Source: Brachionus manjavacas (taxonomy: Eukaryota; Rotifera; Eurotatoria; Ploima; Brachionidae). Taken from it: DNA of 64,000 bases. The notes under the pieces are model-generated. The model saw only the letters and a list, made by a program, of their open reading frames with translations. It did no database searches and had not been told where the DNA came from. Made by a program: the position numbers and the translations under genes. The DNA is taken from NCBI GenBank assembly GCA_019054805.1, contig JAHQIY010000007.1, positions 6,019,501 to 6,083,500 on the forward strand. Direction: 5' to 3'. Of this stretch, positions 33,481-44,394 are shown piece after piece (position 1 is the first letter of the stretch; every line of letters begins with the position of its first letter).

Positions 33481-34746
33481 TTACTGTTTTTTTTTGATTG
33501 GTAACATGCTCTTTCGACCATGGATTTCTACATTGGCGTCAAAGAATGCATTATCGTCTACTGAACTTGTACTTTTTAAACTCTTTTTTTTTGTATTTGC
33601 AAGAACACTCGTATTTCTCTTCATCCTCTCTTTTTTAAGTTTTGTTTGAGTATTGTCATTTGATTCATTGTTGGATTCATAGTGCGATTCATATGAGCTC
33701 AATATTTGTGTTTCCAATTGAACTGAGCTGGTATGAGGGATCGCTGTTGTAAGCGTTTTGGGTTGAGGTTTTGAATTAGGGGGGGATTCGGTAAGGGATT
33801 TTTGGACAATCTGCGGTAAAGTTGGAATCTGAAATGGTAAATCTGTTTGTGGAGGAGGACTCTGGACAATCTTATCTTGAATAATAGTTTCTACAGTAGG
33901 ATCGAAGCTTTCAATATAGCTGTCTAATGGGTGCTGTTCGGTTTGTTCCATTTTTTCTCCATTATCTCCGTCTTCAGGATATGAAGGTGTTGGAAGGTCA
34001 TCGTCTACAGCTAACTCATTGTAGTCTATTTTTTCTATCTCCATGCTTTTTATTTTTTCAGCCATTGAACATTTTATTGCTGGGTGGCCTTTCAGCTTAC
34101 AATTAGTACACTCGAGTTTTTTTACTGGACAATTTTTGATAGAGTGTTTAGGATCAATGCAAAAAAAGCATCGTTGTTGCTGACCAGAGATTGTGATGTT
34201 TGTTTTGAGTCCAAATACTGTAGTTGGTCCTACTAGGTTTTGAATTTGCTCATTAATTTCTATTGGGTATAAGATTCGAACTCTTTTTATCCCATTGTTG
34301 ACCTCAGTCCATCCGTCTTCTTTAAATTTCTCATTGGAGATCTCTTTTATTTCTAAATCCTTTAGTTTTAGATTGTTAACGAAGCGGGCAATTGTTTGGT
34401 CAGTAATATTTGTTGGTAAAAAGTGGAACCTTAGGGTTGCTGATTTTTTACCATCATCGATTTTAAATTTGTTTGGGTCTTCGAATTTAAATTGTCTGTT
34501 TTAAATTAATACTGGTCTATCGAATAAATTAACGGTGTTCAGGCTTGGGTGAAATTCGACGATCCAAAATCGATTCGAAGAAAAATTTCCAACTGAGATG
34601 ACTTTTGATTTTTCCTCTTCCGATAGTGAGCGAGATAGATAAGTAAGTAAATCATGGTGAGTTAAAGGCCGGTCCAAACTCTTTAAGTTCAGCTTAATTG
34701 AATTTCTGAAATTCCATTTGATGGAATTTCCAAGTTTGTTAACCAT
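33481..34746 (-). pseudogene. LINE ORF1, gag-like nucleic-acid-binding protein with CCHC knuckles
   Basis: 422 codons including stops, interrupted once by TAA at 34503-34501 and otherwise open in one frame. The N-terminal part (MVNKLGNSIKWNF) runs into a fold like the RNA-binding gag region of LINEs (VRILYPIEINEQIQNLVGP), then two knuckles, CFFCIDPKHSIKNC and CTNCKLKGHPAIKC (34165-34070). After that comes MAEKIKSMEIEKIDYNEL, shared with the copy at 9012, and a long Pro/Ser/Asn-rich tail. It would bind the element's RNA. The single stop makes it a recent pseudogene. Confidence 0.8.
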
Positions 34747-34749
34747 TTG

Positions 34750-35940
34750 GTGTTAAAAAGGAAAACTTTTTGCCAAGCTTTTTATCAAGATACTTTTTTT
34801 GATGGAAAACTTTTTGCCAAGATACTTTGAAAATCCAAATATATAGGTAGATGTTTGCTTATTAAATTTATAAAGGCAATATTTGATTGAAACTTTTTAT
34901 TTTATGAGAAACTAGCGGTCGAATTTTTTATTAATAATTTTTTTTAAATGCTCCTTTTTCTTGTCTAAAAAATTATGTCTTAAAATTAAATCTTAAAATT
35001 TTCGACGGATAAAAAATTACTGCTTTTAAATAAAGTTAATTTTTATTCGAAGACAGAGAGAAATTTTTCTGCTTTAAAAAGAATTAAAAATTGTCTGCGA
35101 AGCAGGAAAGGTCAAGAAAGATTAAATGAAATAAGCCTTAATAATATTGAGTCATTTAAATTAAAATAATTCTTTATTGTTTGAAATGAAAAAAAAAAAT
35201 TTTTAAAGAAAAAAAATTTTAAAACAGATTCGGGTCAGTTCAGAATGGGTCAAAGTCATTCTTTTCCGCTCAATGTAAATAATATTTTGTTTTATAATTT
35301 ATAAGACGAATAAGAAATTTAAAAAAAAAAAATTTAATTTTAATTGAGCATAATTTTAAAAACGAATACAATAATTATGAATATTTGTGCATAGAAATTT
35401 GAATTAAAGTTTTACAAGAAATTGACGTAATGAAAATTGTTGATATTTTTGCTAGGCAAAAGAATAGAAGACTAAAAATTTTTTAAACATTTTATTTAAT
35501 TTTGTTTAATTAGTTTTCAATAGAATTTTCTAAAATAAATATTTATCTTCTTATGATAATCAATGATCATGATCAATAAGAGATGGAGGTTTTCCTTGAA
35601 TGACACTAAATTTTTTTGAAAATTTTATATGTTTAAAATATAAAATTTAAATAAAAATACAAAATTTGAATATATTTTAAGAATTTTATTTCAAATTTAA
35701 AATTTGTTTAGATTAATTTAAATTTTATAATTTAGACACAAAATTTAAAAAAAATAATTTATAAAATTTTGTTGAAAGAAAATGTAAGAAATAAATATTA
35801 AAAATTATATTTTTATTATATTGAAATATTTTTTATAAAAATCAAAAAAATAATTATTAAAAAATTAGCTAATTTAGATAATTAAAATGTTTATTTTACT
35901 GCCTTTAATTTTTTTTAAACTTCTAAGTAAATTTTTTTTT
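34750..35940. other. Intergenic A/T-rich stretch
   Basis: Mostly A/T sequence. A short direct duplication (AAACTTTTTGCCAAG, 34760 and 34806) lies next to the LINE 5' end. No gene seen. Confidence 0.5.
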
Positions 35941-36610
35941 CGGACCTTTTTGTGGCCGGCCGGTCTGCACACAGTCTGCTGTTTAACGACCTTTCAGTTG
36001 GCCGGCCAGTCACGACCATTTTTTTTCTGTCCGGTCACATGGCCACCACACCGGCCCACAACACTAAAGGAAACAAAACTTAAACTGTACAACACTGTAA
36101 TAACAGCAACACTGATGTACGGTTGCGAATGTTGCAGGATGTGCGAATCTGACAGGAAAAGCCTGAACGCTTTCCATACTGGAAGCCTCGAGAGGATCCT
36201 CGGGATACATTGGCCTGAGACATTATCAAACTCTGATCTATGCACAAGAACAAATTCAGAGCCATTAAGTCCGTGTGTTAAGCATAAAAGACTGCGACTG
36301 GTAAGGTATGTACCAGACTTGGGCAAAAGTCATTAAGGCAAAGTCAAGTCAAGTCATGTGACTTAAAATTTTTTTTTTAAAAAAAAGTCATTTGACTTGA
36401 CTTTAAGTTTCTTTTTTAAAAAGAAAAGTCACTAAAATTGAAAAATTTAGAGGAAAAAATATTTTTTTTTTAAACTTAATGTTAATTTTTTCTTTTTTTG
36501 ATATTTAAAAACAAAATTACTTCAAGAGCGACGTAAAGTGGGAAGACCAGCAGTAACACAGAGGTTAACAATTACGAAAGAGCTCATCGAAATGGGAATG
36601 ACATGAGAAA
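35941..36610 (+). mobile_element. LINE reverse-transcriptase C-terminus, interrupted by an AAGTC-rich palindrome
   Basis: The coding part 36063-36320 reads TLKETKLKLYNTVITATL, MYGCECCRM, SDRKSLNAFHTGSLERILGI and WPETLSNSDL, typical of the end of a non-LTR reverse transcriptase. After the palindromic block (about 36325-36520) the sequence resumes with LQERRKVGRPAVTQR and ELIEMGMT, again a usual LINE C-terminus. The leading 35950-36060 is G+C-rich, with GGCCGGCC twice, and of unclear origin. Confidence 0.75.
36325..36520. repeat. AAGTC-rich palindrome inserted in a LINE
   Basis: GGCAAAGTCAAGTCAAGTCA, TGTGACTTAAAA, then AAAAAGTCATTTGACTTGAC, with A/T-rich flanks. It splits the reverse-transcriptase reading of the surrounding LINE, so it arrived later and behaves as a mobile unit. 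Confidence 0.55.
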
Positions 36611-36755
36611 AACCAAAATCTATGCCATTTTTTCATTCATATTTGTTTTTTAAAAACAAAAAATTTTTTACTTATTTAATAATTTATTCGAAACAATTAT
36701 TTTTCTTATTAAAAGAAAAAAAAAAATATAACAAAACTTTAGACCACTACTTTTA

Positions 36756-36821
36756 TTACCAATAATTTGGATCATCGATTATTCCGAGACGTACAGCTAA
36801 TTTCTTAAACTTGGCAGTAAC
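36756..36821 (-). CDS. K2P channel exon 2 (C-terminal 21 residues)
   Basis: VTAKFKKLAVRLGIIDDPNYW then TAA. Its first residues continue the conserved FNLMQEEV helix that follows TM4 in TWK channels, which is why I accept this short exon. The stop is part of TAATAAAA, so a polyadenylation hexamer AATAAA (36757-36752) overlaps it. Confidence 0.85.
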   Translation of the reverse strand, partial: VTAKFKKLAVRLGIIDDPNYW

Positions 36822-38208
36822 CTTTGTTTGACAAAAAAAAGAACTATAAAAAATTACTAAAAAAAAGCAAACCCACCTCTTCCTGCATTAGATTAAAACA
36901 CATGGCCAAAAGAGACAGACCCATCAACAAGTAAAGAGAACAACCAACAAGCTTAAGCTCAGCCTGCGTATCTGAGTCATTGATTGAATTGCCAGGCACA
37001 TAGTCACCCAGACCAATTGTGCTCAAAGTAATAAAACAAAAATAAACTCCTTCGATCACTGTCCACTCTTCGAGTGTCTTGAAAAATATTCCACCCAAAA
37101 GAACATAGCTGCTCAAGACAAACAAAGTGATGCTGATGGGCACAGTTATTTTTTTGTAATCGATCACATTTGTTTCGTCAATGAGATCGATGAGCTCGCT
37201 GGGGTCAGCATGCTTGTCAAATTTCTCGTTCTGTCCCTGCTTTTCATCGCTTGACGCATGAGCCAAAAGGTTATTGGAAGTCAACGCTGCCAGAGACAAG
37301 GCGGCGGCCGCAGCTGCCGCATTCGCTTGACCAGCGGCCGCTGCCGAGCTCAAAGTGGCCGCTGCTTTCATTCTGATGTTTCTTCTCTTCACATAATTGC
37401 AGTACCCGCAGCAAACGCGGGCATAAAGGAACCTGAACAAGTTGGCCATCGAAGAGCCAATGTTTGCCAAGCACAGCAGCATCATTGGTATGCCGAAGAT
37501 GGCGTAGAAAATGGTCACTATTTTGCCAGTGTCCGTTTCGCAAGTAATGTGTCCGTATCCGATTGTGGTAACAATGGTCACCGAATAAAGAATTGAGCCC
37601 GGATAGGTCCATTTGGTCGCGTTGTAGCTTAGACTGCCTTTGTAGCCATCTTTTACTGCGTCTGTCAAATTTTTCTGGTACTCGACCAATTTGGTCTTTA
37701 GCTTGGAAGTGTAGTTTTTCTCATGGAAGACCTTCTCGAACTTGGTCATGTTCCAAATTTCGTTCACCAAATTGTCTGTTCTCAAGTTGACCAAGTCTCC
37801 GACCAGGCTCTTGTTTTTGATCTTCTCGTCCTCATAGGAGCCTTCAATGGAGCGAAAGATGAGGCCTCCGACTGCAACGTAGCCGATGCACACGATGCAC
37901 AGGCCAACTCGCGAGAACAAAAAAGTGGTCGTTTTTTTGCACGCATTCTTGAACTTGTCTATTTTTTTGGTCTTTTTTCGGCGCACTTCTCTTCTGCTTG
38001 TTTGGCTGGTAAAGATCTGCTGATTGTGTGGCCCATGCGAGTAGTAGAACTTTTCTTGGCCGTTCGGCTCGTCGCCACTCTCCAACCGAGTGCCTTGCGT
38101 GGCCATGTCAATTGTGTGCTGAACGTTGGGGCTGCGGGTGATGGTGTACTTGTATTTTTCGGGTGACTTTCGCTTTTTGCTTGACTTGCGCTTTCGAAAT
38201 ATAAACAT
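36756..38208 (-). CDS. Two-pore-domain (K2P/TWK) potassium channel
   Basis: Background K+ channel of the plasma membrane that sets resting potential as a dimer. Join 38208-36877 (444 codons) and 36821-36756 (21 codons plus stop); the 55-nt intron is GTGGGT...AAAG. Features: long basic N-terminus, TM1 about 97-118, an extracellular cap loop with several N-glycosylation sites (NMT, NYT, NLT, NAT), pore 1 TIGYGH at 215-220, TM2 about 226-262, an Ala-rich intracellular loop at 281-308, TM3 about 354-376, pore 2 TIGLGD at 397-402, and TM4 about 419-440 ending FNLMQEE-VTAKFKKLAVRLGI. The C-terminal tail is very short. A Tyr in filter 1 and Leu in filter 2 suit the TWK family of invertebrates; the vertebrate subgroup is unclear. 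Confidence 0.95.
36877..38208 (-). CDS. K2P channel exon 1
   Basis: All four membrane segments and both pores. ATG at 38208 starts MFIFRKRKSS; the exon ends ATG CAG GAA GAG with donor GTGGGT, phase 0. The open frame runs on for ten codons into the intron, which is not coding. Confidence 0.95.
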
Positions 38209-38635
38209 GATAGAGAAGAGCTACGGATCTGATGCTTCGTATAAAGTAACGATCGGTTACTAAATACTAGCATTAGAAAAGAAAAAAGCCAAAATGCTCA
38301 ATTATTTTAATTAAATATCAGTGTTTTTTTAGTTTTCAGATTTGGGATCTGAAGAATTTGCAAAGAAAACAAACTTGTATAAAAAATTTGTCTAATTAGT
38401 TCAAATTAGTTCAAAAAGAATGAGCTCGATTAGATTCGAGCAGATATTAAACAAATTGTTGGGGCCTAATTAAACGCAGGGATCATGTTGGAATTCGATT
38501 TAAATTATTATTTTGCCCAAGCAGGCAACTAAAGATTTAGGTGGAATTTAGACAAAAAGTTATATTTCAATCTTTTTAGGTTGCCGTCAAAGGTTTCAAG
38601 AGATGGCAAAATTTTACATATTTTTTACCCTTAAA
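38209..38635. other. Upstream flank of K2P gene
   Basis: A/T-rich; no clear promoter element or gene recognised. Confidence 0.4.
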
Positions 38636-38890
38636 GAAAACAAATCTTACTCAATTTTTAGCCTTTTTTTAAGAAAAGAAAAAAATTTTACACAATTTTT
38701 ACATTATTTTTGAAAAAGAAAAAAAATCTTATACAATTTTTAGCCTTTTTTTTAGGAAAAGAAAAAAATTTTACACAATTTTTACATTTTTTTTGAAAAA
38801 GAAAAAAAATCTTAAACAATTTTTAGCCTTTTTTTAAGAAAAGAAAAAAATTTTACACAATTTTTAGCCTTTTAAAAAAAAAAAAATCTT
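38636..38890. repeat. Minisatellite of two alternating units
   Basis: Units of about 37-40 nt alternate: one contains CACAATTTTTAGCC, the other CACAATTTTTACATTTTTTT; both end in an A/G run (AAGAAAAG, GAAAAAG). The pair forms a dimer of about 75 nt repeated roughly three and a half times. A MITE sits in its right end. Confidence 0.7.
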
Positions 38891-38891
38891 A

Positions 38892-39464
38892 CCGTAAATC
38901 CTTGTAAACTACCCCGGGGTAATAGACTATAAATAGCTATAACCCCCCTACCTTTGACTCGAGTAAAGCCCCAGTTTTTTAATTATAAAATTTCTTTTTT
39001 ACCCCGGGCTAAAAAAAAATTAAAATAAATGCTTATATTTTTTAAGAAAAAAATTCACTACAGCCCCAGTGTGCTTTCAAAATATTTTTGCTATAGTCTC
39101 ATGGGTTTTAAAATTGAAAATATTACACACCCATGGGCTAAAAATGTTGATGGCTTCTTTTCTGGAGACTAAGTATCAGTTGAAGAGGTTGGTGATGTTT
39201 GTGAAGACAGTGGTGAAGAGTCTGACATGGACATAAATTGAAAATTTTACTCTCTTTTTTTTAATTTTTTTTTATTTTTTTTTTATTTTTTTTTTATTTT
39301 TTTTTTATTTTTACCGAACTAATCCATTATAAGCCCAATTAAACGCTTATTAATATACTTATATTAATAAGTATATTAATATTTAATATAACGCAAATCA
39401 TATTTTTAAATTATTAAGTGATTTTTTATTTGAAGCCCATGGGATAGATTACAAGGATTTACGG
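38892..39464. mobile_element. TA-flanked MITE (Tc1/mariner-pogo type), 573 bp
   Basis: Perfect 16-bp terminal inverted repeats CCGTAAATCCTTGTAA ... TTACAAGGATTTACGG, flanked on both sides by TA. Removing the element and one TA restores the minisatellite word ATCTTACACAAT, so both the ends and the target site are confirmed internally. Inside, 39170-39240 reads SVEEVGDVCEDSGEESDMDIN then stop, an acidic tail like that of pogo/Tigger-type transposases. That suggests a deletion derivative of an autonomous element. Confidence 0.85.
39250..39316. repeat. Low-complexity (T)n-A tandem repeat
   Basis: Runs of about nine T followed by A, repeated, inside the MITE. Confidence 0.6.
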
Positions 39465-39512
39465 TACACAATCTTTTCATTTTTTTTAAAAAGATTTTTT
39501 CTTTTAAAAAAA

Positions 39513-40030
39513 AATGAATGGCAACAAAAGAGAGACTGGGAACTATGAAGAGTACAAAGAAATAAGCAATTTTGTTAAAAGGGTCATGAACACTAATATC
39601 TCATGTTATGAGTTAAGGCTTGCATGCAACTACTCTAAGAATCCAACGCCACTATACAGCTACATGAAGAGCAAGCAGAAGGTGAGCGAGAGAATTGGGT
39701 CTTTAACTAAGAAAAACGGAAGTACCACAACAGACAGGAGTGAGATAGCGGAGATTTTGAATGAACAATTCGAATCGGTCTTTTCGGAAGATGATGGTGA
39801 CTTTCAGGAATTTGAAATGAGAACAGAGCTCATGTCTGATGCAGAAGAAATATTGGAGAGTAGAGATATGCAATCAAAATTGGAGAAACTAAATTGCGAC
39901 AAGTCACCAGGCGGAGACGGGGTTACACAAATGTATTAAAAAAAGGACCAGTTTCCTTGACATCAGTATGTTGTAAAGTAATGGTAGCAATAGTTTGAGA
40001 TTGGATAACAACAAATGTAAACAAATACAG
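39513..40030 (+). mobile_element. LINE fragment: region before and at start of reverse transcriptase
   Basis: The frame 39514-39939 contains NPTPLYSYMKSKQKVSERI, EILNEQFESVFSEDD and LNCDKSPGGDGVTQMY, the linker and first reverse-transcriptase motif (KSPGpDGv) of CR1/Jockey-type LINEs. It then skips to GPVSLTSVCCKVM, the next conserved block, so about 30 residues are deleted. It ends near 40020, where a CAGTGGT-type MITE begins. Confidence 0.75.
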
Positions 40031-40930
40031 TTTGATCTGTAAAATCTGTAAAAAAATAAGATTTCATTAAAATTTGTAAATCGAAAAAAAATTTACCGAA
40101 ATTTACGTAAATTTTAGTTAAATTCAATTTGTTTAGAGTAAATAATGGTAATAAAACTAAGAAAAAAGGTTTCTTTTAATTTAAGGTTAATTAAAATCAA
40201 ATTTTGTAAAGCATCTTTTCAATTTGAATTTTCGTTATTCCTTGGTCTAATTTATCTTGAAAATAGAAAATTACAGAAAATTATTATTAATATTTACTTT
40301 TATCTGTGACGAACAAAAACTCCTTCAAATTAGAAAAAAAAAATCATTCAATATCTCCCATAAAGTCTTGAATCTTGTTTTGATTTTGAAATTCAGTAAA
40401 AATGAACACTAAAAGATCTATTCAAAATGCCTCACGATCGAAAGGCAATAGCCTTCATCTTAAATCCTCCAGTTTGAAGAAAAAATTTATAAGTTTATGT
40501 ACAATTGTAAAATTTTTCAAAATTTAAAAAATATGATTTGCAAAATCTGCTGTTCCCATTAATAGTATCTCTTTGCAAGATTTTACACTATTTTCTTGAG
40601 AAATGAGATGGATAAGTTCGGTCCAGATAAAAGTTCTGTAAATTACTGGAAAATAAAAATATAGTCAAATTCCAAAAAATGTGAAATTTTTTTTTCAAAA
40701 ATTATTTTACTATTTTATACGATTGTTTACCATTATTTTCTCTTAAAAAAATTGAATTTTACTAAAATTCCGGTAAATTTTTTTTCGATTTACAAAATTA
40801 ATTAAATCTTAATTTTTTTAAAAAACTTCAAAATTCTTCAATATTTTCAACATTTTTGTTACAACAATTTACGTAAAACATTAAAATTTTACAGCATTTT
40901 ACGCAAATTAAGGTAAAATACAAAATGCGG
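40030..40930. mobile_element. Long inverted-repeat MITE with CAGTGGT right end
   Basis: The left arm (about 40075-40150: AATCGAAAAAAAATTTACCG, AATTTACGTAAATTTTAG, AATTCAATTT) is complementary to the right arm (about 40715-40795: AAATTGAATTTTACTAAAAT, TTTTTCGATTT). The right end reads ACACCACTGCA, i.e. CAGTGGTGT on the minus strand. ACGTAAA words match the elements at 2377 and 20277. Confidence 0.6.
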
Positions 40931-43680
40931 AACACCACTGCACTATACAAATTGGAATTTTTTTCAAAAATTCTATATGAGATTAAGGCAACGGACTTCA
41001 GTAGAAATCGAAATTAATGACACTATGCTCCTTAAGGAACTAAAAAATGAATTCTTCTTACTTAACTTGGATATCTTATCTTATCTTAAGAGAATTAACT
41101 AGATAGAAAAAATTGTTAAGAAATTTAACTACAATATCATTATTTTACTCTGCTAAAAAGTTAAATAAAAATTAAATTTAAATTGAGGATGAAATTCTGA
41201 GGTTTCATTTTATAAAGCAAAAAATTAGAATTTTTTAAACATTTTTTAATTTTTTTTTTAATTTTATATGAATTTACGCTACTATTAAATCTAGTTGTTT
41301 AATCAGTAAATAATTATTAGTCTAGCACATGATCGATTATCTACTTTATTTCTAAAAATAAAGCAATGGTTTGATTAGAAAATTTTTGCGTAATTTTGCG
41401 TGAAAAATGTGAAACAATAAAATCCAAAAAAAACAAATCAACATGATAACTTGAATATTAGTAGAAATTAAAATTTTAATGCTGGATGTCAATACTAAAG
41501 GTATGAAGTCTAATCATAAATATTGTTTCCACTTCTAACAGTAAACTAAAAAACATTTTTGTCAATATTTTTTCCAAATAAACTAGAGTTTTTTATTAAA
41601 ATACTCAACAACAAGCTGAATAGCAATTCCTGGATTTCTCGCTAAATAAATTTTAAATGATAAATAAAAACTTTTTTAATTGAAGAAGAATTATTTTAGA
41701 TTCTTTAAAAATAACCCTTTTCCATTCTGTTTATTTTGTTTATAAATATTAAGCGTGTCGAAACAGATCATAATTTTGTTTTATTAATGAAGCTTTTTAA
41801 ATTGGATAAAAAAGGCAAAAAAAATATAAAAATAGTGCAAAAACCAATACTTATTATATCATTGTCTCTAATGGACTTGAAACCAATGTTGATCCAACTT
41901 TGATAGTGTTTCTTAAATGGTAAAAAAATTAATTTTTTTAACTTGACTATTTCTTAAATACTTGATTAGAAAACCTAAAGGTTTTTTGATCAATTCTAAC
42001 CAGACTCTTAAAAAAACAAAAACTGAATATTGCGTAAAATTGATGTTGCCTCAAAAAAGAATAGAAATCATAGTAAACTCTAGTAATCAAACAGATAAGA
42101 TAAATCTCTAAAAATCATAATTTTAACCGCGCTCAGATTATTCTAATAAAATTTATGATTTATAATTGATTATTTTTCTTTCAATCTATCCTAATCTATT
42201 AGTAATTGATGTGCTTACCAAGCTCGCTTTTACGTATTCAATTCATTCTGAATAAAGAATAAACATAAATAAAATACGGTCTTAAACCATTTTACTAAAT
42301 GATTAGCTTTTAATTTATAATCAAGTAATTTTTTCCAAAACGCTGTTTCATCTAGATGTTTGTTTTTTTATTTTTCTCTATGTTTGGGTTCCAATTTAAT
42401 TTTGGCAGCTGCACAAATGACCACAGAAGATATCGCAGCAAAATAGGGACTAGAAATAAAAAAAAAATTAACTATTTCAAAGAAAAATGATATAAATTTG
42501 ATAGCCAGAAAATTTTTTTAAATTGTGTTGTTCTTGTCAAAAAATAACATCAAAAATAGATTTTTGAGTTCTGAAGAAACAAAGTAAAAAATTACAAAAT
42601 AAAATTAAATTATGTATTGTTGAGTAAGAAAATTCTAAAAAATTTTTTAAAATCAATTTTTTTTAGGTATTAAAATTGAATATCAAAAAAATTAAAATTT
42701 TTTCTCTTAATTTTAATTTAAAAATTGAGACACCTCCGATACTGGGCTCTGAGTCTTTTTGCAATCAAGTGTGGCTTGGGTGCTAACATTTTTCGTTTTT
42801 GACGAAACTGAAATTAGGGCTTTGAGCCTTAAAAAGTGAAGATAAAACAGAAAAGGAAAAATAAAAAAATAAACAAATTTAATATTCTTTCAATGGATTA
42901 TTATATTGAATATTTTTAATTTTCAAAAAATTTATTTTTTTAATTTTTGTATTTTATTCTACAAATTTGTCAATAAAAATCTAAAAAGTTTTTTATCTTA
43001 ATTTATCTAAAATTTATTCAAGATAAGTTGAAAATTCAAAATTAGTTATTAAAATTTGTTTATAATTTACTAAAACTTAAAACCTGAACTATTTCTGACA
43101 TTATAATTTAAGTCATCTATTTAGATACTTTAAAAAGCGATGTTTTATGTAATTGTTAAAAATAATTACCATAGATAACTACAAAAAAATATTAAAGATT
43201 TTTTTCTAATCACTGATATTCGCCAACCGGAATACAATTCAAATTAAAAAAACAAAAACCCTCATTTGTAATTTATTGAATTGTTTTGATATAATTAATT
43301 GAGCCTAGAAGAAGACTTGAGGGAAGAAATTTTTGTTTATATTTTGCAAAATAAATCATTAAAATTTATTATGAATAAATATTACATTTGATTAAAATTA
43401 ACCGAATTTGGGTTTGTTTTTTGTTGTATCTTTTTATATTTTTGTTTAAAATTTTATTTTAATTCAGTAGTTCAATTAAATTTCTTCAATTATGTTCCAA
43501 TTTTGGTAAAATAGTTTGAAAAATCAAATTTTTTTAAATTTGTAAGTATATATTAAAAAAAAGTTTAATAAAAGTATAATTAAAAAAAAAATTTTCTAAA
43601 GCGGAAAATAAAATTTTGTTTTCATTTTAAATGTTGATTTATTAAATAAGAGATAATCCCTTTTCATTTAACCATTAATT
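40931..43680. other. A/T-rich intergenic stretch, no gene seen
   Basis: Very low G+C (8 of 60 in 42961-43020). No open frame with a recognisable product on either strand; only weak hints of old repeats, for example near 42220-42280. Confidence 0.5.
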
Positions 43681-43870
43681 TAAAAATTGGTGCATTTTTG
43701 AAAATAGCACTATTTTTTAGATATTTTATTAATAGTTTATTTAGACGAACTTCAATGCTATCAAGTTTAATGTCATCTAAGAAATTAACTAGGAGATCCG
43801 GTGGAGTGTCTAAAAAAAAGCAATATTTTATTTTTTGTAATCTTTTGCTGCATTCGGGAAAAATTGATTG
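43680..43870 (-). mobile_element. LINE reverse-transcriptase C-terminal fragment
   Basis: Minus strand reads TPPDLLVNFLDDIKLDSIEV then RLNKLLIKYLKNSAIFKN, nearly the same as the plus-strand copy near 57840-57960. Confidence 0.75.
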
Positions 43871-44394
43871 ATAATGATTCGAGCTATCTCATCGAATCAT
43901 AAAACTGAATCAAATTGTACAAGTAAATCTTTAAAAATTAGAATTGATTGCGAAGCTCAAGTTATTATTCTCTTCTCGACTAAATGTCACTCCATCATTT
44001 CAACTTTTTTATAATATCTCCGAATTCGGGAATTATGCTAATTGTCTCTTTTAGTTAAATTGAAAATCTTACTTTTTGGATTAAATTCTATATTTCTATT
44101 GTATATCACTAATTTGCACCATTAATTTTGTCTTTCATTTTACTTTTTAATTTTAATACATCGTCAGAATTGGCGTTATTTTTTTATTTTAATTTTAAGT
44201 TTAAGGCCGTCAGTCGACCAATGCTAGCGCGCTGTTAAATAAAGCGTGCTATACCTATACCGCAGAATTGTGAAAAACAAGTCTAAAAAAAAAAAAAGAG
44301 TTTGAAAAATTGCATAAAAAGAAATAAAAAAAAAATTAGAGCTATTTTATGTATAGTATTAAAAAATAAAAATAAATATAAGTTTAAGATTTCT

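Larger units (their letters stand above)
31150..34746 (-). mobile_element. Largest LINE copy in the window: ORF1, endonuclease, deleted reverse transcriptase, 3' tail
   Basis: Read on the minus strand: ORF1 with CCHC knuckles (34746-33481), ORF2 endonuclease (33448-31985), reverse transcriptase N-terminal part and C-terminal module (31872-31336), then the 3' end (TTCTGAAGGAGCATTAGCTC, GGTACAGATAAACAAATA) at about 31200-31160. Defects: one in-frame TAA in ORF1, a frameshift near 31988, a TAG near 31920, and deletion of the catalytic reverse-transcriptase segment near 31500. Overall layout suits the Jockey/CR1 superfamily; the clade is not certain. At least five other fragments in this window belong to the same family. 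Confidence 0.88.

Noticed and set aside
37723..38166. 147-codon plus-strand frame
   Set aside because: Antisense to the K2P channel N-terminal coding region.
38636..38890. Regularly spaced repeats suggesting a CRISPR array
   Set aside because: Units are contiguous low-complexity A/T repeats without unique spacers, in a eukaryotic genome; a minisatellite.
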